DNA of 64,000 nt, taken from Mycobacterium xenopi. Its GTDB lineage: Bacteria; Actinomycetota; Actinomycetes; Mycobacteriales; Mycobacteriaceae. Both the position numbers and the translations under genes were made by a program. The notes below the pieces were generated by a model, which was not told the DNA's origin, ran no database searches, and saw nothing but the letters and a program-made list of their open reading frames with translations. The stretch is taken from contig NZ_AP022314.1 in assembly GCF_009936235.1 (NCBI RefSeq), positions 62,001 through 126,000 of the forward strand, written 5' to 3'. This document shows positions 16,070 to 24,071 of the stretch, piece after piece; within the stretch, counting starts at the first letter, position 1; the number at the start of each line of letters is the position of its first letter.

Positions 16070-16894
16070 ATGACGTGGGCCGACGAGGTGCTCGCCGGGC
16101 ATCCTTTCGTGGTGGCACACCGCGGCGCCTCGGCAGCTCGGCCCGAACATACGTTGGCCGCATACGATCTGGCCCTCAAAGAGGGCGCCGACGGAGTCGA
16201 ATGCGATGTGCGGCTAACCCGCGACGGTCATCTGGTGTGCGTGCACGACCGGCGGCTGGACCGGACGTCCAGTGGCGTCGGCCTAGTCAGCACGATGACG
16301 CTAGCGCAGCTTCGTGAACTGGAATACGGTGCGTGGCACCGCAGTTGGCGCCCCGACGGCACCCACGGCGACACGGGATTGCTGACGCTGGATGCCCTTG
16401 TCGCGCTGGTGTTGGACTGGAACCGACCGGTCAAGATCTTCATCGAGACCAAGCATCCAGTTCGCTACGGGGCGCTGGTGGAAAGCAAGGTGCTGGCCCT
16501 GTTGCAGCGCTTTGGGATCGCAACTCCGGCATCGGCTGACCGGTCGCGCGCGGTCGTCATGTCGTTTTCAGCGATGGCGCTGTGGCGGATTCGGCGAGCG
16601 GCGCCGCTGCTGCCTACCGTGCTGCTCAGCCGGGCCTACCGATATCTAGGTGGCCCGACGGCCAGCTCGGTCGGGGCCACCGCAATAGGGCCGTCGATCG
16701 CGACGCTTCGTGAGCATCCCGAACTGGTGGACCGCGCCGCCGCCCAGGGCCGCGCGTTGTACTGCTGGAACGTCGACCATTTCGAGGACGTCGAGTTCTG
16801 CCGCGAAGTCGGAGTGGCGTGGATCGCCACCCATTACCCCGGCCGCGCCAAGGCGTGGCTGCAAAACGGACTGACCGGAGCGGGTCGCGACTGA
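16070..16894 (+). CDS. glpQ1: Glycerophosphodiester phosphodiesterase
   Basis: This 274-residue enzyme has exactly the length of M. tuberculosis GlpQ1 (Rv3842c). It hydrolyses glycerophosphodiesters to glycerol 3-phosphate and an alcohol. The active-site pieces are present: VAHRGASAARPEHTL (residues ~13-27, His and Arg), GVECDVRLTRDG (~42, Glu and Asp), VCVHDRRLDRTS (~55, His) and IFIETKHP (~123, Glu and Lys). The C-terminal YCWNVDHFEDVE closes the TIM barrel. No signal peptide is visible, so it acts in the cytoplasm. It is co-transcribed with the DUF4328 gene and converges on bfrB. Confidence 0.93.
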   Translation: MTWADEVLAGHPFVVAHRGASAARPEHTLAAYDLALKEGADGVECDVRLTRDGHLVCVHDRRLDRTSSGVGLVSTMTLAQLRELEYGAWHRSWRPDGTHGDTGLLTLDALVALVLDWNRPVKIFIETKHPVRYGALVESKVLALLQRFGIATPASADRSRAVVMSFSAMALWRIRRAAPLLPTVLLSRAYRYLGGPTASSVGATAIGPSIATLREHPELVDRAAAQGRALYCWNVDHFEDVEFCREVGVAWIATHYPGRAKAWLQNGLTGAGRD

Positions 16895-16901
16895 GCCCAC
16901 G

Positions 16902-17447
16902 CTACAGGCGTCCTCCGGCCACCGTCGGCGCGGACGAGTCGGTGGCCGGCATCGCTACCTCGCGGGCGACGAAGTTCTCGAGGTTGAAGAGGTTGTCCCC
17001 GGCGCGGCGGGCCACCCGCAACAACGTGGTCATCAGCGCCACCTCCTCGACCTGTTCGCTGAGGAACCACTGCATGAACTGCTCGCCGAGGTAGTCGCCT
17101 TCGTCGCGGGCCGCGGCGGCCAGCCTGCTGACCTGCTCGGTGACGGCACGCTCCTGGTCAAGCGCCAACGCCAGCGCCTCTGCCGGGGCGTCGAACCGGT
17201 TGCGGACGGGGCCCACACCGGGGATTTCGACACCGAGATCGCGGTCGAGCAGATGCTGTACCAGCATCATCGCGTGATTTCGCTCCTCCACCGCTTGCCG
17301 GTAGAAGTGGTTCGCAAGCTGCGGCAGATGAGCGTCGTCGAAATAAACCGCAATCGCAACATATTGCTGGGCAGCAGTGAATTCGTTGTAAATCTGCTCT
17401 TGCAGCAATGCGTGGAATTTCGTTTTGGGTATATCCCGCTCAGTCAT
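16902..17447 (-). CDS. bfrB: Ferritin BfrB
   Basis: This 181-residue protein matches M. tuberculosis BfrB in length and along its whole sequence. It forms a 24-subunit cage that stores iron as ferric mineral. Ferroxidase ligands appear in QEQIYNEFTAAQQY (Glu, about 16-30), AVEERNHAMML (Glu-Glu and His, about 50-57) and LDQERAVTEQV (Glu, about 94-100). The C-terminal tail ends AGGRL as in BfrB. The start at 17447 gives the known length; a frame extension to 17471 adds eight unconserved residues. IdeR-type iron control is likely (see 17501-17519). Confidence 0.95.
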   Translation of the reverse strand: MTERDIPKTKFHALLQEQIYNEFTAAQQYVAIAVYFDDAHLPQLANHFYRQAVEERNHAMMLVQHLLDRDLGVEIPGVGPVRNRFDAPAEALALALDQERAVTEQVSRLAAAARDEGDYLGEQFMQWFLSEQVEEVALMTTLLRVARRAGDNLFNLENFVAREVAMPATDSSAPTVAGGRL

Positions 17448-17500
17448 ACGAGCCACGTTACCGCAGCTCAAAGGCGATTGTCATGCAAGGTAATACTTAC

Positions 17501-17519
17501 TGAGGCCAGCGTCCCCTAA
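17501..17519 (-). promoter_or_regulatory. Candidate degenerate IdeR box upstream of bfrB
   Basis: The minus strand reads TTAGGGGACGCTGGCCTCA, which agrees with the IdeR consensus (TTAGGTTAGGCTAACCTAA) at 13 of 19 positions and keeps its symmetry. A weaker half-site (TTACCTTG) follows closer to the gene. In M. tuberculosis, IdeR activates bfrB through tandem boxes upstream of the promoter; this position, 54 bases before the start codon, is compatible. Confidence 0.4.
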
Positions 17520-17569
17520 GTAAAGCAAGGCTATATTAAATAGACAATTCAAGACGCGTTATTCACAAT

Positions 17570-18682
17570 TTATGGTTGCTCGCCCTGGGGGCCAGATGGC
17601 AGCGGTGCGTCGGACGCCAGCGCGTCGAACAACTGGCGGGCCGCATCGTGATTCCACACCACCACCGAGCCCGAATCGCTGCCGGTGAACTCGCCGATCG
17701 GCACGGTCATCGTGGCGGTGGCACCGCGCAGCGCCCACCCGAGCCGGGCTAGATCCCAGACGTGGTCGCCCTGGTCGACGGTCAGCGCGTCGGCCGCCGC
17801 GCGCGGCACCGTATACCACCGCCAGGGATTGAGCCAGACCGCTGGGCTGGCGGCACGGTGCAGCAGCGTCGACAGCAACTGGCGCTGGTGCACCATCCGG
17901 TCCAGGTCGGCGCGCGGCGTTGCCCGGCTGCGGACATAGCCGAGCGCGGCGCGGCCGTCGGCGCGCTGGCATCCGGCCGGCAGATCGATACCGGCGAGCG
18001 GATCGTCGACCGCTGCGGTGGGACAGACGGTGACCCCGCCGAGGGCGTCAACCAGGCGGGCGAAGCCACTGAACCCGATCTCGACGTAGTGGTCCAACCG
18101 CAGGCCGGTGGCTTGTTCGACGGTTTGGGCCAGCAGCGGCGCCCCGCCCATCGCGAACGCCGCGTTGATCTTGTCGCCGCCATAGCCGGGGATCGGCACG
18201 TACGAATCGCGCGGGATCGACACCATCGTGGTCGGCGAACTCGACCCGATCCCTGGCACGTGCACCAGCAGGATCGTGTCGGTGCGCCCGTTGCCGGTGT
18301 CGCCGCCGGTGCTCAGCGCTTGCTGCTGCTCGACGGTGAGCCCCTGGCGGCTGTCGGAACCGACGAGCAGCCAGGTGGTACCGCGGCCCGGCGCCGGCCG
18401 GCCGGGATAGTCGGTGAGCACCGGGGTGCGCCGCAGTGAGGTGTCGAGCCACAACGCCCCGCCCAGCACACTGGCGGTGGCCAGCAGCACCCCGATCAGC
18501 AGCGTCAGCGCCGCGATCCGGCCCCACGCACGCTTGCGGCGCGGTTTTCGCGGACGTCTGGGGGGCGGCGGGGCGGCAGGCCAGCCGGTGACCGGCCTGC
18601 GATAGCCGGGGTCACGCGGAATCACCGGGGCCGCCTCCGGCAATGGGCGCCGTCGCCGACCCGGTGCGCGGCCGCCGTTCAT
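17570..18682 (-). CDS. LytR-CpsA-Psr (LCP) family cell-wall ligase
   Basis: This 370-residue membrane protein has a basic, proline-rich cytoplasmic N terminus (~1-50), one helix (about 52-75, RIAALTLLIGVLLATASVLGG) and an extracellular LCP domain. Conserved LCP motifs are LLVGSDSRQG (~105), GRTDTILLVHV (~133), MVSIPRDSYVPIPG (~155), GDKINAAFAMGG (~170) and GYVRSRATPRADLDRMVHQRQL (shortened; ~255-275), where the Arg-rich segments grip polyprenyl pyrophosphate. LCP enzymes attach arabinogalactan or similar polymers to peptidoglycan. M. tuberculosis Rv3840 occupies this position but is annotated much shorter. It reads towards bfrB, 122 bases away. Confidence 0.9.
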   Translation of the reverse strand: MNGGRAPGRRRRPLPEAAPVIPRDPGYRRPVTGWPAAPPPPRRPRKPRRKRAWGRIAALTLLIGVLLATASVLGGALWLDTSLRRTPVLTDYPGRPAPGRGTTWLLVGSDSRQGLTVEQQQALSTGGDTGNGRTDTILLVHVPGIGSSSPTTMVSIPRDSYVPIPGYGGDKINAAFAMGGAPLLAQTVEQATGLRLDHYVEIGFSGFARLVDALGGVTVCPTAAVDDPLAGIDLPAGCQRADGRAALGYVRSRATPRADLDRMVHQRQLLSTLLHRAASPAVWLNPWRWYTVPRAAADALTVDQGDHVWDLARLGWALRGATATMTVPIGEFTGSDSGSVVVWNHDAARQLFDALASDAPLPSGPQGEQP

Positions 18683-18701
18683 CCGGATAACCTACGCGCG
18701 G

Positions 18702-19463
18702 TCAGCGCAGCCATCCCACGCGGTGGGCCAGCAGCACATAACCGACGTACGCGGCCGTGTCGATCAGACCGTGGGCGATTATCAGCGGCCAGAGTCGGCC
18801 GGTGCGCTGCCACACATACCCGAACACCACTCCCATCGCCAAATTGCCCAGCCCCGCGCCGAAACCCTGATAGAGGTGGTAGGCGCCGCGCAGCAGGCTC
18901 GAGCAACTCAACGCCACGCGCGGGGCGACACCCAATTGTCGCAGCCGGGTAAGCAGGTACCCGACGACTAGCACCTCTTCGGCCCAGCCGTTGGCGAAGG
19001 CGGCGACCACCAGCATCGGGATACGCCACCAGGTGTCGCCCAGGCTCGACGGGACGACCGAGGCGTCAAGCCCTAGCTTGCGCGCGGCCAGGTATAGACC
19101 CAGGCCGGGCACACCGATCACCACCGCCAGCCCGATGCCGCCGCCTAGGTCGGCGCGCCAGCGAAACCGGGACAGCCCTATCTGCGCCGGACGAAATCCG
19201 CTGCGCCACAACAGGTACAACCCGAGCCCGCCCCAGGCGATCAACTGCGCAGCGACCGCGACGTTCAGACCCAGGTCGACCAGGTCGAAGTAGGACCGCT
19301 TGGGGTTCAACGGGATTCGCTGAGTGCTGAGGTTACGCAACACCGAATCGGTGAGCTCCAGCACGGCGGTGACGGCGCTGAGCCCGAACGTGACGCCCAG
19401 CACCACGACGATCTCGATGCCCAGTGCGCGTCGCTGCAGCTGCTCAGTGTGCGGCGAGTTCAC
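18702..19463 (-). CDS. CPBP-family intramembrane metalloprotease
   Basis: This protein of about 253 residues has seven to eight hydrophobic helices. The CPBP (CAAX protease/bacteriocin-processing) motifs are present in the C-terminal half: AEEVLVVGYL (Glu-Glu with GY, residues ~160-170), then a conserved Arg/His region LLRGAYHLYQG (~193), and IIAHGLIDTAAY (~232, His and Asp). Substrate is unknown; family members process prenylated or membrane-anchored peptides. The GTG at 19463 is chosen because the frame above it overlaps the next gene. The gene lies 26 bases after the Rv3839-type gene and 19 bases before the LCP gene, all in one direction. Confidence 0.87.
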   Translation of the reverse strand: MNSPHTEQLQRRALGIEIVVVLGVTFGLSAVTAVLELTDSVLRNLSTQRIPLNPKRSYFDLVDLGLNVAVAAQLIAWGGLGLYLLWRSGFRPAQIGLSRFRWRADLGGGIGLAVVIGVPGLGLYLAARKLGLDASVVPSSLGDTWWRIPMLVVAAFANGWAEEVLVVGYLLTRLRQLGVAPRVALSCSSLLRGAYHLYQGFGAGLGNLAMGVVFGYVWQRTGRLWPLIIAHGLIDTAAYVGYVLLAHRVGWLR

Positions 19464-19489
19464 CCCGACACGGTAACCGCAGCCAGTGG

Positions 19490-20266
19490 TCAGTACCGGC
19501 GGGCGCGCAGGCCGTTGGCGAACGGGCAACCCATCAGCAGGCGGATGGCTTGGCTCAAGCCGGCCACGTCGTCGACTGGCTTGCGAAAGGGCAGTCGCAC
19601 GTCACGGTCGCCGTCTGCGGTTTCCACCCGCAACCGCACGCCGTAGCGATCCAGTCCCAAGGGCCGGACGTCGCCCCGCCGAAGGGGCGCAGGCAGTTTG
19701 GACGCCAGGCGCGCGACCACGTCTTGGTGGACGCTGTCCAGGTGGCGCAGCCAGCAGGACTCCATTGCGCAAAACGGGTCCGGCCGGGCCGCCAGCAGGG
19801 CCGCAACGTCGACCGACTCGGCCCCGGAGGCGTCGGTCACCACCACCGCCTCGATCTGCAATCGCAGCAACGCATAGCGGGTGTCGCCCGGCCGCGGCGG
19901 TTGGGACGCCGGCGTCTGGATTTGCAGCAGCGCCGGATTGGGGTCCTCGGCGGCGATCCGATCGAGCAGGGGGGACACCGCGGCGGGCGGAAGGGGTTGC
20001 AGGCGTCCGCGCATCCACACCAGCGCACGCACCGGTTCACGCAGCGGCAGTGGCGCATAATCGGCCAGTTCAAGAACGGCTTGGGTGCCATCGGGAGCGG
20101 CGGACGTCGCCGGCACAGCGACCGCGATGGACCCGTCGTCGAGGAGGTGGTGCAGGGGAGTGGTGATCGGCTCGGCACCCTCGACGGCCAGTAGCGCGCC
20201 TCCCGCGCGGGCGCAGGTGCTGCGGATGCGCTCGGCCGTGGTCGGCGCGGTGCTGCCAGAACTCAT
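19490..20266 (-). CDS. Rv3839-type DUF2470 protein, iron-regulated
   Basis: This 258-residue protein matches M. tuberculosis Rv3839 in length and position. Its C-terminal ~80 residues (GDVRPLGLDRYGVRLRVETADGDRDVRLPF, shortened) form a DUF2470 domain as found in HugZ-type haem-degrading proteins, and the N-terminal half resembles the split-barrel part of that family weakly. A role in haem or iron metabolism is inferred. A strong IdeR box lies 20 bases upstream of the start (20286-20304), and Rv3839 is known as an IdeR-controlled gene. It heads a unit with the CPBP gene and perhaps the LCP gene. Confidence 0.85.
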   Translation of the reverse strand: MSSGSTAPTTAERIRSTCARAGGALLAVEGAEPITTPLHHLLDDGSIAVAVPATSAAPDGTQAVLELADYAPLPLREPVRALVWMRGRLQPLPPAAVSPLLDRIAAEDPNPALLQIQTPASQPPRPGDTRYALLRLQIEAVVVTDASGAESVDVAALLAARPDPFCAMESCWLRHLDSVHQDVVARLASKLPAPLRRGDVRPLGLDRYGVRLRVETADGDRDVRLPFRKPVDDVAGLSQAIRLLMGCPFANGLRARRY

Positions 20267-20285
20267 CAGACCTCCGAATCGTGAC

Positions 20286-20304
20286 TAAGGTAAGCCTAAC
20301 TTAA
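20286..20304 (-). promoter_or_regulatory. IdeR iron box upstream of the Rv3839-type gene
   Basis: The minus strand reads TTAAGTTAGGCTTACCTTA, which matches the 19-base IdeR consensus at 16 positions. It sits 20 bases before the start codon, where bound iron-loaded IdeR would block transcription. It lies also 50 bases upstream of pheA on the other strand and could touch its promoter. Confidence 0.82.
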
Positions 20305-20353
20305 CTAATTCGTGGGCGGCGGCGCAAGACCGGCGAACAGATAGGGTTTGACC

Positions 20354-21300
20354 GTGGCCCGCATCGCGTACCTCGGTCCTCAGGGAACGTTTACCGAAGC
20401 GGCGCTGCGGCAGATGACGGCGGCCGGCTTGGTTCCCGACCACAACGCGGATGCCTTGCAGCCGTTGCCTGTCGAAAGCCCGCCGGCCGCGCTCGACCAC
20501 GTCCGCAACGGCGCGGCCGACTACGCCTGCGTGCCGATCGAGAATTCGATCGACGGCTCGGTGGCACCTACGCTGGACAGCCTGGCCATCGGCTCGCCGC
20601 TGCAGGTGTTCGCCGAGGTGACGCTGGACGTGGCGTTCAGCATCGCCGTGAAACCCGGGCGTAGCGCCGCCGAGGTGCGCACGCTGGCGGCCTTCCCGAT
20701 GGCCGCAGCGCAGATACGTCGGTGGCTGGCCGCGCACCTGCCGGACGCCGAACTGCAGCCGCCAACTCCAACGCCGACGCGGCGCAGCAAGTCGCCGACG
20801 GCCGCGTCGACGCGGCGGTCAGTACCGCGCTGGCCGCCGAGCAGCGCGGCTTGGCTGCGCTTGCCGAGAACGTCGTCGACGAGCCCAACGCGCGCACGCG
20901 CTTCGTGTTAGTCGGCCCACCGGGCCCGCCGCCGCCACGCACTGGCGCAGACCGGACTTCGGTGGTGCTGCGCATCAACAACGTGCCGGGGGCGCTGGTG
21001 TCGGCGTTGACCGAGCTCGGTGTCCGTGACATTGACCTCACCCGCATCGAATCCCGGCCCACCCGAACAGAATTGGGCACCTACATGTTCTTCCTGGACT
21101 GTGTTGGTCATATCGACGACAGCGCGGTCGCCGAAGCACTTAAGGCGCTGCACCGCCGATGCGCCGACGTGCGGTATCTGGGCTCCTGGCCGACGGGCAC
21201 GCCCGCCGGGGCGCTGCCGCCGCAGTGCGACGAGGCGGAGCGCTGGCTGGCGCGGGTGCGAGAAGGCAAACCCGAACTGGCCGAGGGCTGCGGCCGATGA
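20354..21300 (+). CDS. pheA: Prephenate dehydratase, interrupted by a frameshift
   Basis: The enzyme converts prephenate to phenylpyruvate for phenylalanine synthesis. The catalytic domain shows RIAYLGPQGTFTEAAL at the start, CVPIENSIDGSV (~residue 60) and, after the break, NARTRFVLVG with the essential TRF motif. The C-terminal ACT domain carries the phenylalanine-binding GALVSALTELG and IESRPTRTELG. The frame changes once at about 20,758-20,768: DAELQP in the first frame should continue into ANSNADAAQQVADG in the second. One base appears to be missing (947 bases in total). The GTG at 20354 matches the M. tuberculosis start. A sequencing error is likely, since the enzyme is needed for growth without phenylalanine. 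Confidence 0.88.
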
Positions 21301-21986
21301 GCGGCCGACTCGTCCTGCTGCGGCACGCCCAGTCCTACGGCAACCTTGAGCGCCGACTGGACACCCGGCCGCCCGGAGCGGGGCTGACGCCGCTGGGACG
21401 CGAGCAGGCTCGGGAGTTCGCGCGCAGCGGCGCGACGCGACCGGCGATGCTGATGCACTCGGTGGCCACCCGGGCCGCAGAGACGGCCGCGGTGATCAGC
21501 GCCGAATGGAGCATGCCGGCCCGCGAGGTCGAGGGCATCCACGAGGTGCAGGTCGGGGAGTTGGAAAACCGCAGCGACGACGAAGCGGTCGCCGAATTCA
21601 ACGCGATCTACAAACGCTGGCACGAGGGCGAACTCGACCTGGCGCTACCCGGAGGCGAGACCGGCAACCAAGTCCTGGACCGTTACGTGCCGGTGCTCAC
21701 CGACTTACGGCTGCGCTACCTCGACCGCGACGACTGGAGCGGCGACATCGTCGTCGTCAGTCACGGCGCGGCGATTCGGCTGGCCGCGGCGGTGCTGGCC
21801 GGAGTGGACGGCAGTTTCGTCGTCGACCACCATCTGGGCAACACCGAAGCGGTGGTGCTGGTCCCGATCACCGACGGGCGATGGAGTTGCGTGCGCTGGG
21901 CCGATCAGACGCCGCCGTTTTATCCCGAGCCCGAGCCCACCCCGGTGGCCGACGCGGTGCGGTCGAGCACCGACCCGATGGGCTGA
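21297..21986 (+). CDS. Histidine phosphatase (phosphoglycerate-mutase-like)
   Basis: This 229-residue protein is of the Rv3837c type. The RHA motif LVLLRHAQSYGN (residues ~5-16) supplies the phosphorylated His; SVATRAAETA (~58) the second Arg; GELENRSDDE the acidic residue; and IVVVSHGAAIR (~150) the second catalytic His. It is one of the broad-specificity phosphatases and not a true glycolytic mutase. Its ATG overlaps the pheA stop (ATGA), so the two are translationally coupled. The substrate is unknown. Confidence 0.9.
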   Translation: MSGRLVLLRHAQSYGNLERRLDTRPPGAGLTPLGREQAREFARSGATRPAMLMHSVATRAAETAAVISAEWSMPAREVEGIHEVQVGELENRSDDEAVAEFNAIYKRWHEGELDLALPGGETGNQVLDRYVPVLTDLRLRYLDRDDWSGDIVVVSHGAAIRLAAAVLAGVDGSFVVDHHLGNTEAVVLVPITDGRWSCVRWADQTPPFYPEPEPTPVADAVRSSTDPMG

Positions 21987-21988
21987 CG

Positions 21989-22180
21989 TCAGACGGCCAG
22001 CGCGGCCGGTTGGCCACACGTGCAGCCGATGGCGTCACAGTCGACGACGAAGTCGTGCGGCACCAGTTCCGGGCTGGTGCAACCGTCCTCGGTGCACTCC
22101 GATCTGCGCAGGCAATGACGAATGACGGTGCCGTGGCAGTGATCCAAGCCGGCCAGGCAGTCGCGGCAGCTTGTGTTCAT
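21989..22180 (-). CDS. Small cysteine-rich conserved protein (63 aa)
   Basis: The 63-residue product has nine cysteines arranged as CRDCLAGLDHCHG, CLRRSECTEDGCTSPEL and CDAIGCTCGQP, a pattern that suggests a zinc- or disulfide-knot protein. Similar short Cys-rich proteins occur beside these genes in other Corynebacteriales as far as I recall. It is transcribed away from the metallopeptidase gene's stop, 60 bases from it, and converges with the phosphatase gene, whose stop is 2 bases away. Function is unknown. Confidence 0.7.
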   Translation of the reverse strand: MNTSCRDCLAGLDHCHGTVIRHCLRRSECTEDGCTSPELVPHDFVVDCDAIGCTCGQPAALAV

Positions 22181-22240
22181 GGGCCGTTCATAGCACCATG
22201 CGCCGACAAATCCGTCGACGCCACGCCCGAGATCCGTGGT

Positions 22241-22579
22241 TTAAGCCCAGCCGAGCTGGTGGAGTCGGTCGTCGTCGATCCCGAAGTGGTGGGCGATCTC
22301 GTGGATCACCGTGACTTTCACCTCGTCGACAACCTGATCGTCGCTGTCACAAACGTCGAGCAGCGCATCGCGGTAGATCGTGATGGTGTCCGGCAGTGAT
22401 CCGGCGTAGTTGGAGTCCCGCTCGGTCAGCGCCACGCCCTCGTAGAGGCCGAGCAGATCGGGGTCGTCGGGATGCCGGTCGGCGACCAGCACGACGACGT
22501 TGTCCATGACGGCCGCCAGCTGCGGTGGAATCAGGTCCAGTGCGTCGGAGACCAGTTCGTCGAACCGGTGCGGATCCAT
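22241..22579 (-). CDS. Zincin-like metallopeptidase (Rv3836 type)
   Basis: This 112-residue protein contains the full zincin motif HEIAHHFGIDDDRLHQLG near its C terminus: HExxH followed by G and D as third-ligand region. The region LYEGVALTERDSNYAGSLPDTITIYRDALL is typical of the minimal-gluzincin-like family (shortened here). The ATG at 22579 is used; a GTG five codons earlier is an alternative. Its start overlaps or nearly touches the end of the septum-formation gene upstream, so the two form an operon. Cytoplasmic protease activity is inferred from the motif only. Confidence 0.87.
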   Translation of the reverse strand: MDPHRFDELVSDALDLIPPQLAAVMDNVVVLVADRHPDDPDLLGLYEGVALTERDSNYAGSLPDTITIYRDALLDVCDSDDQVVDEVKVTVIHEIAHHFGIDDDRLHQLGWA

Positions 22580-22596
22580 CCGCACAGACACCGCGG

Positions 22597-23952
22597 CTAG
22601 GCCCCGGCGCGGGCTGAGCTGGGCCAGGCGGTGGCCCGGCCGGTGGGGCTTCCGGGGCAGGCGGTTGCGGTGGCGGTGCCTCTGGAGCCGCGGGGGCGGC
22701 GCTTCGGCACCGGGCGCGGGCGCCGGCGGCTGGTTGGCTGGCGCGGGTGGCTGGTTGGCGGCACCCGCGGTGGGGCGGCGGGTGCGGCGGGTTGGTTGGG
22801 CAGATGCTCGTTGCCTTGCCGCTGCTGGGTCGGCGGGGCAGCCGGTGCGGTGGCGGCGTTGGTGGGCATCGGGATGGCTGGCGGGTTGAGCCGCTCCGGA
22901 GGGATCTCCGGCGGCGGGATCGGCGGCTGGCCGTTGATCAGCAGCGGCCCCTTGGCGCTGTTCAGCAACGTGGCCCAGCCGCCGTTGCCGAGCGTCGCGC
23001 CGATGCTGCACGCCACCTCGTGGCTGCCGGCCGACCAGCTGGGCAACGAGATGGTGCTGTAGATCAGGGTCAGCGTGGTGTTGCGCAGCTGCACCGGAGC
23101 CAGGTAGGCGTCGGTGAGCCGGGTGCAGGTGTCCTTGATGTAGGTGTCCTGTTCAGCCTCGGAAGGCAGGGCGGCGGGGAACTTCTCGGCCAAGTTGACG
23201 GTGCCGGTCACCTCCATGGCATGCGGCGCGGCGCAGTCGACCGGGACGTCGTTTGGCTGGTTGGCCGACAGGTCGATGCCCAGGCAGGTGCCGGCCGGCC
23301 ACACCTTGGACTGGTCGAGGTCGGCGACCTTGCCTTTGAACGGGATCTGCTGGTTGTCCGGGCCGGGCAGTTGCAGGCCGCACAGCAGGCGGCGTTCGCC
23401 GGACTGTCGCCACGCCCGGTCACCCGACCAGAGCATGCTGATGCTGAACTTGCTGTTGGGGTCGAACCGGGTGCCGAGGTAGCGGCGCACCGCCGCTTCG
23501 CACTGCTCCTGGCTGATCTGTTCGATGCGCGCGGCCGACGGCGGGGCGGCGTCGGGCCCGTACTCCGAGCCCGGGAAGGTGCGCATGTCGACGGATTCGG
23601 CGACCTCGAACCGGTGCTCGTCCTTGCAGTCGACGATGGTCGCGGCCTCCGGCATCCGGTCCGGCCACATCAGGCAGTTACCGCTGGTGGCGTGGTTGAA
23701 CGCTTCGTTGCCCTTGGTGCCGGTGCTCGGCACCGGGTCGACGTAGCCGGCCAGCCGACCGGGGCGGCTGCCGCCGATCGGAACCACGGTCACCACACCG
23801 GCGATCAGCAGGCCACCGAGAGCGGTCAGTAACAGCGCACGCCGGGTCGACGAGGCTTGCAAAGTGTGCAACCACTCGAATCGCGCCAGCCGGCGTTGCG
23901 GCTGTTCGGCGGCGGGATGTTCCTGCTCGGGTGCGTCCAGCATCCGCTCCAT
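22597..23952 (-). CDS. Septum-formation-domain membrane protein (Rv3835 type)
   Basis: This 451-residue protein has a cytoplasmic N terminus, one helix (~residues 37-58, TRRALLLTALGGLLIAGVVTVV) and an extracellular domain with paired septum-formation repeats. Paired cysteines are in GNCLMWPD, TIVDCKDEHRFEV, QEQCEAAV, RRLLCGLQ, GTCLGIDL, PVDCAAPHAMEV and HEVACSIGA. A Pro/Ala-rich tail follows. The last ~45 residues (RRRPRPVPKRRPRGSRG) look out of frame: the other two frames read PPAPANQPPAPAPG and then PPPQPPAPEAPPAG, which suit such a tail better. So one or two indels may lie near 22,640-22,790. A role in envelope growth is inferred. Confidence 0.84.
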   Translation of the reverse strand: MERMLDAPEQEHPAAEQPQRRLARFEWLHTLQASSTRRALLLTALGGLLIAGVVTVVPIGGSRPGRLAGYVDPVPSTGTKGNEAFNHATSGNCLMWPDRMPEAATIVDCKDEHRFEVAESVDMRTFPGSEYGPDAAPPSAARIEQISQEQCEAAVRRYLGTRFDPNSKFSISMLWSGDRAWRQSGERRLLCGLQLPGPDNQQIPFKGKVADLDQSKVWPAGTCLGIDLSANQPNDVPVDCAAPHAMEVTGTVNLAEKFPAALPSEAEQDTYIKDTCTRLTDAYLAPVQLRNTTLTLIYSTISLPSWSAGSHEVACSIGATLGNGGWATLLNSAKGPLLINGQPPIPPPEIPPERLNPPAIPMPTNAATAPAAPPTQQRQGNEHLPNQPAAPAAPPRVPPTSHPRQPTSRRRPRPVPKRRPRGSRGTATATACPGSPTGRATAWPSSARAGA

Positions 23953-24071
23953 TCTGACAGGCGCGCGACAGACCGAGCGAACGTGTGACTGATGATGCAG
24001 GTGTGGCGTTGTTGTCGGCGGCGTTGGCCGCCCCGCTGCCCGGCGGCTCGGGTCGAAAGTAGGGTCGGGTC

